A stretch of 8,015 nucleotides of DNA from the NCBI GenBank assembly GCA_900313155.1, contig OMQE01000006.1, forward strand, positions 1 to 8,015, in the 5' to 3' direction. A program made the position numbers and the translations under genes. Under the pieces are notes generated by a model. That model did no database searches, was not told the DNA's origin, and worked only from the letters and a program-made list of their open reading frames with translations. This stretch comes from an uncultured Rhodospirillaceae bacterium (GTDB taxonomy: Bacteria > Pseudomonadota > Alphaproteobacteria > RF32 > CAG-239). Shown piece after piece: positions 1 through 5,744 of the stretch; positions within the stretch are counted from its first letter, which is position 1; the number at the start of each line of letters is the position of its first letter.

Positions 1-1464
1 CAGATATACCGAAATCGGCTTCCATTCACCGGTTACAGGGTCTTTCATACCGCGCAAATCTTTGAATTGCAAATCTGAAAAGCTGGTACGCGCTTTTACC
101 GCTTGGTTTTTGAAAACGTTAATACCGGCAAAAGCGGTTGAAAGAATAGAGCCGCGCTCCTTATCCGGCGTGTTACTTAATTGGCTGAGTTCGGTAATGG
201 CACGTTGTGCATATCCAAAATTGCGCGCTTCTTTAATGGCTTCCTCAAGCATATCGTGTGTTGGGTCTGCCATTGCTGCCATTTGGTCGCCTTCGTCCAT
301 TCGGCGCTGAATTTCTTGGGCGGCATTAATTTGTGCTTCGGTAATCCATTCCATAATCATGGCAATACACGCTTCACGCCCCATCCATCGTGGCGGTAAC
401 AAATTCCACGTGCCAATCGGCAAATAATTGTCCATAGTCAGTGTGCCGCTTTTAAGGTTTTGAATGGCACGCGGCGCTTGCGGGTCGCGCATTCCCATAT
501 AGTAGCCCTCAAGCACTTCCTTGTCTTTTTCATCAAGTTTGCCTTCATAAATACGCCCGATAAAATAGTCATTAGCACGTGCTCTATCGCATTTGGATAC
601 CACAAACTGAATAAAGCCGGTTAACGCGGCACGACCGGTTTGCGACCAGTGCGGGTCGGCGCCGCCTTTCGGGTCTTCCACCAAAATATTGCACATCGAA
701 TCGACATACATATCGCGGTCCGGTCCTTCTTGCGGAATACAACTCGGCGAAAGCGGATTCCAACTTGGATAATAAATTCCTTCGCTCGGGTTATCTTCGG
801 CACCCCAGTTGATGATAAACACCGGTCCAACCTTTGCTCTGGCGCCCGATGTTGAATAGCAAAGTTCCGGTTTTGGATCGTTAATCACCAAACTTAATTT
901 AGGTGAATTGAAAATGGTCGGCACCACAACACCGGCGGTTTTACCTGTTCCCGGAGGCGCACAACAAAGTGTTGCCAGTGTTTCTTTAAGCATTAAAAAA
1001 CGGCCGTCAAATTTACCGACAACTTGGCAAAAACCATCAAACCCCAAAAGTGACATCTTTTTAATATCGCTCAAAGTGGCAACACGTGCTGAACCGTGAA
1101 TATTAGTTTGGAAACGATACGGACTTATCATACCGGCAAAAATCAGCCCCACCGGAATAATAATGAACGGCAGCATCGGAATCCATAAACTGAGCGAAAA
1201 AGAACCGTTATAGTTGAATATTTGCCTAAACCATTTGCCATACATTTTGAACAAATGGTCCGGATTAGAAGCAATCATACTCATAAACTTGCTCACCACG
1301 TCCATCGAGCCTTTAGACACACCGTTCCCCACCACATACGACAACGGCAGAGCCGTGATAAACATCACTACCGACAAGGCAAGACAAATGAAAAATGCCG
1401 TCATCATCCAACGGACGGCGTCATCATATTCTTTCCATTCTTCACCACGATCCTTTATGGCCAT
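1..1464 (-). CDS. VirD4/TraG-family type IV secretion coupling protein (T4CP), C-terminus cut by the window edge
   Basis: Inner-membrane ATPase that recruits substrates to a type IV secretion or conjugation channel. I translated it by hand from ATG at 1464: 488 codons stay open to base 1, so the C-terminus lies outside the window. Two hydrophobic segments (about residues 20-45 and 92-112) flank a small loop, as in VirD4. Next come HGSARVAT (123-130, the family's GSARWA-like motif), a Walker A CAPPGTGKT (168-176), the strand INDPKPEL (194-201, compare DPKGEL), and SWNPLSP, matching the family's NPL motif. The visible part ends in KPISVYL, just before the expected Walker B strand. The Walker A is worded like an AAA+ protein (PPGTGKT) rather than the usual PTGSGKG/PTRSGKG. 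The gene starts 13 nt after the 463-aa gene with AGAGGGG at 1468-1474, so the two are almost certainly co-transcribed. The family is secure; whether it serves effector secretion or conjugation is not visible. Confidence 0.93.
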   Translation of the reverse strand, partial: MAIKDRGEEWKEYDDAVRWMMTAFFICLALSVVMFITALPLSYVVGNGVSKGSMDVVSKFMSMIASNPDHLFKMYGKWFRQIFNYNGSFSLSLWIPMLPFIIIPVGLIFAGMISPYRFQTNIHGSARVATLSDIKKMSLLGFDGFCQVVGKFDGRFLMLKETLATLCCAPPGTGKTAGVVVPTIFNSPKLSLVINDPKPELCYSTSGARAKVGPVFIINWGAEDNPSEGIYYPSWNPLSPSCIPQEGPDRDMYVDSMCNILVEDPKGGADPHWSQTGRAALTGFIQFVVSKCDRARANDYFIGRIYEGKLDEKDKEVLEGYYMGMRDPQAPRAIQNLKSGTLTMDNYLPIGTWNLLPPRWMGREACIAMIMEWITEAQINAAQEIQRRMDEGDQMAAMADPTHDMLEEAIKEARNFGYAQRAITELSQLSNTPDKERGSILSTAFAGINVFKNQAVKARTSFSDLQFKDLRGMKDPVTGEWKPISVYL

Positions 1465-1467
1465 TTT

Positions 1468-1474
1468 CCCCTCT
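1468..1474 (-). promoter_or_regulatory. Ribosome binding site of the coupling protein gene
   Basis: AGAGGGG on the minus strand ends 3 nt before ATG 1464, in the 13-nt gap after the upstream TAA (1478-1480). The spacing is short but the purine tract is the only candidate. No promoter fits in this gap, so expression must come from upstream. Confidence 0.6.
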
Positions 1475-1477
1475 AAA

Positions 1478-2869
1478 TTACTTCAAATTTTTCAAAACCT
1501 TACGCAAACGCTCCACTTCTTTGTGCGCCAAAGTTCCTTCAGCTTCAGCCAAAGTCTTTGACAACAGCGGAATTTCTTTCGGTGCGCCACGGTTAATACG
1601 CGTCACATTGATTTCCATATTTTTCCAAATTTCAAACATATCATCAGCGTTAATAATATTTGCCATTTGAATTACTACATAAGATTCCAGCGTTTGTTCA
1701 AAACCCTCTTTTTCCAGCACCGGTTTAACCGCGTTACGCACCACATTGAGCTTACGCACCGGCGACACACGATGACTGCTTTCCGAGAACCATAGCGGTT
1801 CTTCACCGTTAAACAACTCCTCGTCAGCCAACCAGTCTCCACTTTCTTTATCTACCAAAAACAGACAGATTTTATCTTCCGAAACACCAATAAAGTCCAC
1901 CATATTGCCACCAATCGCAATATCGCCGATGATATCATACCCTTTTTGTAACAAAGCATCATAAACCGGTCCTTTGCTTGCCGGTGTTGCCGCCTTGTTT
2001 TCAGCACGACGGCTATTGTCTTTGTGGTCTGATTTTTCTACACGCCCTGTCCGCTTGGCATCACGTTCGTCTGTATTTCGACGCGGTTCTTCATTGCGTC
2101 TGGACGGACGTTTGTTTTCCTTTTGGCGCGGCGCAAAATCTTCATCATCAAAATCCGGCAAATCATCATCAACAGCAACCGAACGCTTAGCACGCGTTGT
2201 TTCACTTTCTTTCTTTGATTCCGGCTGACGTTTTGTGAGAGCATCGGTTTTTTCAAACGAATCGATATCCAAGTCAAAATCATCGTCATCATCGTCATCA
2301 AATTTGAACAGAGCATGATCAATAGTTGCCGCTACATCGGTCTTTTTAGCTGCCGGTGCCGGCTTTGGCGTACTCATACTCGCGGCCATTGGCGGTGTAT
2401 ATGTCGGGGCTGACGATTTATTGGCATCACCATAATCGCTGATTGGTGAACGAATACTGCCAATAACGCCGGTCGGACGAATCTGTTTATATGACTTGCG
2501 CTTAACAACACCATATTTATTGTTAGTGGTCATAACATTGAGCGGGGTTTTAATAAAGTGGCGATAAACCATAACCGGCAACATCAAAATTTTACCGATA
2601 ATTTTTTCCCATTCCACCAAACACAGTGTCCACCAACCGGTAATCAGCATTGGGAAAAAGGTGGCTAAAATAATTACAAACGCCCATTCTTTCGGCGCGC
2701 GCACCACCCAACCGGCTTGCCAAAGTTCTTTGGCTTGGCGCCAGTGGTCCGGCCAAAAAATATCAAAGTGCCAGTTGCAAAGCATAATAACACGAATGCC
2801 CTCGGTAAAGACAATCCCCCACAGAGCACCGACAATTATTATTCTTAATACAACCAATAAGGACTTCAA
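1478..2869 (-). CDS. Bitopic membrane protein with acidic/basic linker and C-terminal nuclease-fold-like domain, partner of the T4SS coupling protein (463 aa)
   Basis: Function not recognised. Four parts are visible. (1) Residues 1-105 are a two-helix membrane module (helices about 4-30 and 63-86) with P40, R44, W50, G53, P73 and G78-W79-W80, shared with the 160-aa protein encoded upstream. (2) Residues about 110-300 look disordered. They hold seven consecutive Asp (191-197), a second acidic patch (234-244), then a strongly charged Arg/Lys-rich stretch (248-296). (3) Residues about 300-430 look folded: beta strands around YDIIGDIAI, MVDFIGV and ICLFLVD, then helix and strand SYVVIQMA. This pattern resembles NERD/PD-(D/E)XK nuclease-like folds, but a canonical E-x-K is not seen. 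(4) Residues about 432-463 form a charged helix. The start is TTG, chosen because AAGGAG lies 6 nt upstream, translation from it begins the first membrane helix, and the next in-frame Met is residue 29. The 13-nt gap to the coupling ATPase suggests a membrane partner or substrate receptor of it (inference). Confidence 0.88.
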   Translation of the reverse strand: MKSLLVVLRIIIVGALWGIVFTEGIRVIMLCNWHFDIFWPDHWRQAKELWQAGWVVRAPKEWAFVIILATFFPMLITGWWTLCLVEWEKIIGKILMLPVMVYRHFIKTPLNVMTTNNKYGVVKRKSYKQIRPTGVIGSIRSPISDYGDANKSSAPTYTPPMAASMSTPKPAPAAKKTDVAATIDHALFKFDDDDDDDFDLDIDSFEKTDALTKRQPESKKESETTRAKRSVAVDDDLPDFDDEDFAPRQKENKRPSRRNEEPRRNTDERDAKRTGRVEKSDHKDNSRRAENKAATPASKGPVYDALLQKGYDIIGDIAIGGNMVDFIGVSEDKICLFLVDKESGDWLADEELFNGEEPLWFSESSHRVSPVRKLNVVRNAVKPVLEKEGFEQTLESYVVIQMANIINADDMFEIWKNMEINVTRINRGAPKEIPLLSKTLAEAEGTLAHKEVERLRKVLKNLK

Positions 2870-2875
2870 ATAATT

Positions 2876-2881
2876 CTCCTT
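2876..2881 (-). promoter_or_regulatory. Ribosome binding site that fixes a TTG start
   Basis: AAGGAG on the minus strand lies 6 nt upstream of TTG 2867-2869. This near-perfect Shine-Dalgarno sequence is the main reason to accept the TTG start of the 463-aa protein over the later in-frame ATG at residue 29, which would delete the first membrane helix. Confidence 0.8.
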
Positions 2882-2916
2882 TATACCAGTCCGGTTATAG
2901 TCAGTTTAACAGCCAT

Positions 2917-2964
2917 TTATTAAAAAAGTGATTACATTTGCACATTTTTGCACTTTTTTAATAA
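2917..2964. repeat. Perfect 14-bp inverted repeat with 20-nt spacer, candidate operator
   Basis: The left arm TTATTAAAAAAGTG (2917-2930) is exactly reverse-complemented by CACTTTTTTAATAA (2951-2964). The 20-nt spacer plus the start of the right arm contains TTTGCAC twice (2937-2943 and 2947-2953), exactly 10 bp, or one helical turn, apart. The element sits about 48 nt upstream of the TTG start of the 463-aa gene, where a promoter or operator would be expected. It is too AT-rich and wide-looped for a typical Rho-independent terminator. A dimeric regulator site is the favoured reading (inference). Confidence 0.6.
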
Positions 2965-2972
2965 GGGGTTGT

Positions 2973-2992
2973 GCCTATGCCGGTGAATAGGC
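2973..2992. repeat. 6-bp hairpin GCCTAT/ATAGGC
   Basis: GCCTAT (2973-2978) and ATAGGC (2987-2992) form a perfect 6-bp stem with the 8-nt loop GCCGGTGA. It lies beside the CCCGA/TCGGG hairpin and may belong to the same repeat element. No adjacent U-tract in the direction of transcription. Confidence 0.45.
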
Positions 2993-3007
2993 GAAAAAGA
3001 CACCGTC

Positions 3008-3028
3008 ATACCCGACCTGCTCGGGCAT
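3008..3028. repeat. CCCGA/TCGGG palindromic element, probably a dispersed intergenic repeat
   Basis: ATACCCGA (3008-3015) pairs with TCGGGCAT (3021-3028), one mismatch, around the loop CCTGC. The wider text, GTCATACCCGA then TCGGGCATCTGAG, resembles short palindromic repeats scattered between genes in many bacterial genomes, including alphaproteobacteria. Its higher GC than the surrounding spacer fits an inserted repeat. Only one copy is visible here, so dispersed status is inferred from the pattern. Confidence 0.45.
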
Positions 3029-3079
3029 CTGAGCTCATAAACAACAAACTTTGTTTTTATTTCGCAGAGCCTCGCTTTC

Positions 3080-3096
3080 GCAAAGGGGACATTTGC
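3080..3096. repeat. Small hairpin GCAAA/TTTGC after the 160-aa gene
   Basis: GCAAA (3080-3084) and TTTGC (3092-3096) form a 5-bp stem with a 7-nt loop, 22 nt past the stop codon of the 160-aa gene. There is no downstream U-tract, so it is at best a weak pause or 3'-end stabilising hairpin. Confidence 0.3.
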
Positions 3097-3117
3097 CTTA
3101 ATAATCTATATTCACAA

Positions 3118-3600
3118 TCACTTACGATTTTCTTCAATCTTTTCAATAATATCCTGCCGAAAATGTCCCACTTCCAAATTCGGCGTTTTCTTTTTTTCCA
3201 ACTCAATTCTTTCATTAACCAATTGTTCTATGGTCTTTTTTTCTTCAACTTTCAAATTTTTGATATTAACATCAGGCGCCGCGTAGTCTTTTGTGCCAAA
3301 ACTACCGAGCCACGCAAGCGGTTTGAACCACAAGTTGGCATATTTCAGATGATATATCACCCACCAACCGACAAGATTAATCGGCACCACGCAAAAAATC
3401 CCGAACAGCATCAATAAATCGTTACTTTTCAAGGTAGCGCCGCTGTTCCAATAGGCGGCAATATTACGATATGTTTTCGGCGACAAAATGTTAATGCGAT
3501 AAAAATACATATACGCCTGATAAAATGCCGCAACTACAACCGCCGTAAACGCCACACAAAAAACAATGGCAAATAATATATGAAACAGCTTTTTAATCAT
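3118..3600 (-). CDS. Small two-helix inner-membrane protein sharing its membrane module with the 463-aa protein (160 aa)
   Basis: Not recognised by name. Two membrane helices are clear: about residues 5-34 and 61-86. The segment between them and the second helix carry P41, R45, W51, G54, P73 and G78-W79-W80. These match the first 100 residues of the 463-aa protein almost without gaps, so I read the two as paralogues. After residue 100 this protein has only a short cytoplasmic tail with a charged, coiled-coil-like helix (about 117-138) and a basic end, in place of the large linker and folded domain. The gene starts at ATG 3600, 3 nt after the TAG of the 661-aa gene, with only a weak Shine-Dalgarno (GGTAAG), so translation is probably coupled. 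Likely role: membrane subunit of the type IV secretion machinery encoded here, perhaps pairing with the 463-aa protein (inference). Confidence 0.87.
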   Translation of the reverse strand: MIKKLFHILFAIVFCVAFTAVVVAAFYQAYMYFYRINILSPKTYRNIAAYWNSGATLKSNDLLMLFGIFCVVPINLVGWWVIYHLKYANLWFKPLAWLGSFGTKDYAAPDVNIKNLKVEEKKTIEQLVNERIELEKKKTPNLEVGHFRQDIIEKIEENRK

Positions 3601-3603
3601 TTT

Positions 3604-5589
3604 CTACTTACCAAAAATATTATCAAACAGTTTATTTTTAATAATTTGATTAACCAATTTCTTTACATCTTTGTTATTCTTTTTCATATCACTGAGTTTT
3701 CCTCTGTTTTCATTTAATTTCAAAAAATCGGCATCAAGTCCTTCACTCATTGCATTAAGTTGACGGGCGATATTATCCAAAGAGCCGGTTGCCCCTCGTC
3801 GTGCTGCCTGACCAAGTTCATAAAATGTTCTTAAATTGCCATTTTCATCTTCGGCAAAATAATGTTTGCCGATTTCGTCCATTGTTTCTTGCATATTTTT
3901 TAAGATATCCAATTTTTCCGGTGATACGAAATTTTTCGGTTCTGTATTGTTAAAACCAAAACGACCACGAGTTGCATCGTCTAAAATGGCAGTTCGTGCC
4001 TCATCACCTGCTTCAATCTGCTTATTAATAAAGTTCATTATGGATTTCTCAAACAGTTTCTGTTGTTCTGCCGAACTTAAGCCTTTAGCTTGGCTCTGGT
4101 CACCAACCATAGCAGTCACGGCTTTAAGCGAGGTCTGCAAATCACTCATTTCAATGGCAACTAGCTTTTCTAAATCAGGCATTGGTTCGTCAACCCACGC
4201 CTTATCATCGCGCAACAAATATTGTTGAGCTAATTTAAGCGTGGCATTATTAACCGCAATAGTATGTAAAGCCTTATTTACTTTTGCCAATTTTTCAGCA
4301 TCTTTATCACTCATCGCCAATCTTTTATTTAGAGCTTCTTCAAATTTAACCGGATTATTGCGAGCTTGGTCGGTAATTGTTTTTACCACTTCTGTATATT
4401 CCTTATTCGGAATGCGACTACCGCTGGCATCGGTGACATAAGTATCAATAATTATATTGCCATCAGCATCCTTAATCGGTAGCGGATTACCTGCATCATC
4501 TTTAAACCATTTGTCCGGATCACCACCTTTAGTGCGCCACTCGTTATCAATTGCCTGTGGCAATTTCATCATTATATCAACTTTAGCATCATAGGCATTG
4601 ATAATTTCTTCGGTGTTTTCAAACATTGCGGCAATCTTTTTAGCGGCTTTCTTTTCATCCCCCTGCAACGCATCTGCTTCCTTCTTAGCTTCTTGTGCTG
4701 CCGCCTTTGTTCTTTCGGCATAAGCTTTGGCGGCATTTTCCAACCAATTGCAAATTTTATCCGAAACCCAACCTAAGGCAGCCAAAAACACATCTTCGTA
4801 GAAAAAGTCTACCACATCTCTCGGTTTCAAACCGCCGCGACTTTTACCGCTTGATTTTGTATGTTTATTATCAGCATCCTCAGCGGCATTCGGATCAACG
4901 TTTGCCACTTTTTTCTCTAGTCCTTGCTGTTGCGGGGTCAATCCATCAACGTTGGTGTCCTCCGGCGCAGGAACAATGCCTTCCAACTGGCGTGACGGCT
5001 TTTCTGCCGGTGTTTTGCCGGCCGGTAAATTATGTCTGTTATAATAGTCTGTACCTCGATCATACGTTTCCATTAAAGAAGCAGCAGTAAAATTCCGTTT
5101 GTTCGGTTTAGCCCAATCAATCACTGTGTAGTTATCTTTGATTGTTCTTAAAGTGTTTAGTTCTTCAGCCAAACCGTCTTCAATTGCTGAAACGACGTCA
5201 GGTGATATTTTTTTATCATCGGGCTTGTGTTCATTTCTATCCAACTTAACTTGAGCGGCCAGCGCATGTTGCGTTAAATAGGTAACCACAGTATCACCAT
5301 TTGGCGAATTGTTGTCATTTAAAAAATGCTCTAAAACATCTTCGGCCCCAAGTTCTTTAAGATTCTTGGCAATATTAGCGATTTTTTGCACTTCATCTTT
5401 CGGCAACAAACCCAGCTCAAACGCATCGCTATATTTAGGAAGCGCTTTCTCCATAAACCCATCAGGAATCCCGTCTTTCCATGCTTCCTTAACTTCTTTA
5501 TCATCTAATAATGATTTCAGTTGATCTAAATCATCTGGCGTCGGATTTTCTTTTGCTAAAATTTCAAAAACACCACCAATATCAGCCAT
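3604..5589 (-). CDS. Uncharacterised soluble, charged, helical protein heading the T4SS-associated operon (661 aa)
   Basis: I do not recognise this protein. It has no signal peptide or clear membrane helix and is rich in Lys, Asp, Glu, Ala and Asn. It appears to have a helical N-terminal part (1-160), a Pro/Asn/Asp-rich disordered hinge (about 187-255), an Ala/Lys/Glu coiled-coil-like helix (285-325), a central part with two Asp-Gly-Asn-type turns (364-380), and a helical C-terminal half. The last 30 residues are Lys/Asn-rich and net basic (KKNNKDVKKLVNQ, then KNKLFDNIFGK). The frame also opens at GTG 5631, but that codon lies at or before the predicted transcription start. ATG 5589 has AAGGGG 7 nt upstream and is preferred. 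It is the first gene after a strong promoter and ends 3 nt before the 160-aa membrane protein. Position and basic C-terminus suggest a secreted substrate, adaptor or cytosolic component of the secretion system; this is inference only. Confidence 0.88.
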   Translation of the reverse strand: MADIGGVFEILAKENPTPDDLDQLKSLLDDKEVKEAWKDGIPDGFMEKALPKYSDAFELGLLPKDEVQKIANIAKNLKELGAEDVLEHFLNDNNSPNGDTVVTYLTQHALAAQVKLDRNEHKPDDKKISPDVVSAIEDGLAEELNTLRTIKDNYTVIDWAKPNKRNFTAASLMETYDRGTDYYNRHNLPAGKTPAEKPSRQLEGIVPAPEDTNVDGLTPQQQGLEKKVANVDPNAAEDADNKHTKSSGKSRGGLKPRDVVDFFYEDVFLAALGWVSDKICNWLENAAKAYAERTKAAAQEAKKEADALQGDEKKAAKKIAAMFENTEEIINAYDAKVDIMMKLPQAIDNEWRTKGGDPDKWFKDDAGNPLPIKDADGNIIIDTYVTDASGSRIPNKEYTEVVKTITDQARNNPVKFEEALNKRLAMSDKDAEKLAKVNKALHTIAVNNATLKLAQQYLLRDDKAWVDEPMPDLEKLVAIEMSDLQTSLKAVTAMVGDQSQAKGLSSAEQQKLFEKSIMNFINKQIEAGDEARTAILDDATRGRFGFNNTEPKNFVSPEKLDILKNMQETMDEIGKHYFAEDENGNLRTFYELGQAARRGATGSLDNIARQLNAMSEGLDADFLKLNENRGKLSDMKKNNKDVKKLVNQIIKNKLFDNIFGK

Positions 5590-5596
5590 TGTCATT

Positions 5597-5602
5597 CCCC
5601 TT
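5597..5602 (-). promoter_or_regulatory. Ribosome binding site choosing ATG 5589
   Basis: AAGGGG on the minus strand lies 7 nt upstream of ATG 5589 (ATG GCT GAT). The nearby in-frame ATG at 5595 is only 1 nt from it, and GTG 5631 has no such site, so 5589 is the best start of the 661-aa protein. Confidence 0.75.
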
Positions 5603-5633
5603 AAATACAAAAAAGAATCTTTTACTTGCACTC

Positions 5634-5662
5634 AATATAGCACACAAAACTTTTTTTGTCTA
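5634..5662 (-). promoter_or_regulatory. Near-consensus sigma70 promoter of the 661-aa gene / T4SS operon
   Basis: On the minus strand a -35 box TAGACA (5657-5662; 5 of 6 to TTGACA) is separated by exactly 17 nt from a -10 box TATATT (5634-5639; 5 of 6 to TATAAT). The A/T-rich spacer begins with an A-tract. Transcription would start near 5627, giving a leader of about 38 nt before ATG 5589. It lies directly downstream of the gyrB terminator, so the operon is independently transcribed and probably constitutively strong. Confidence 0.8.
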
Positions 5663-5672
5663 GTATTATTTT

Positions 5673-5708
5673 AAAAAACAGCGCGCCAAACACATTTGCT
5701 TAGCGCGC
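5673..5708 (-). terminator. Rho-independent terminator of gyrB
   Basis: On the minus strand GCGCGC (5708-5703) pairs with GCGCGC (5686-5681). Six further inner pairs, two of them G-U, extend the stem to about 12 bp around the loop AATG. The stem is followed by TGTTTTTT (U-tract complementary to 5673-5678). It starts 36 nt after the gyrB stop codon and separates gyrB from the downstream operon. Confidence 0.85.
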
Positions 5709-5744
5709 ATACATTTGCGTATATTGCTCAATATTTTTAAGCTA

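Larger units (their letters stand above)
2870..3117. other. 248-bp palindrome-rich intergenic region splitting the two halves of the locus
   Basis: No convincing coding sequence on either strand. In transcription order it holds a small GCAAA/TTTGC hairpin (3080-3096), an AACAAA/TTTGTT palindrome (3043-3055), a CCCGA/TCGGG hairpin (3008-3028), a GCCTAT/ATAGGC hairpin (2973-2992) and the 14-bp inverted repeat (2917-2964). I found no sigma70 promoter with both boxes well matched. A TATAAC at 2893-2898 on the minus strand could be a -10 but lacks a good -35. Whether the upstream transcript reads through or a new one starts here is open. Confidence 0.6.

Noticed and set aside
2279..2299. GAT/GAC triplet run as a CRISPR-like or mobile repeat
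   Set aside because: It is in frame and encodes the seven-Asp run of the 463-aa protein, with no spacer structure.
2917..2964. Inverted repeat as a Rho-independent terminator for the 160-aa gene
   Set aside because: The stem is almost all A/T, the loop is 20 nt, no U-tract follows the stem on the minus strand, and it lies over 150 nt from that stop codon.
2971..3417. 148-codon plus-strand reading frame
   Set aside because: It overlaps the palindromic spacer and the well-supported 160-aa gene on the other strand. Its translation is low-complexity Phe/Asn/Arg-rich with no recognisable domain.
4695..5090. 131-codon plus-strand reading frame
   Set aside because: It is fully antisense to the 661-aa gene, has no ribosome binding site or family features, and its composition is typical of a shadow frame.
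5590..5631. GTG at 5631 as an earlier start of the 661-aa protein
   Set aside because: It lies at or upstream of the predicted transcription start and has no Shine-Dalgarno sequence, while ATG 5589 has AAGGGG 7 nt upstream.
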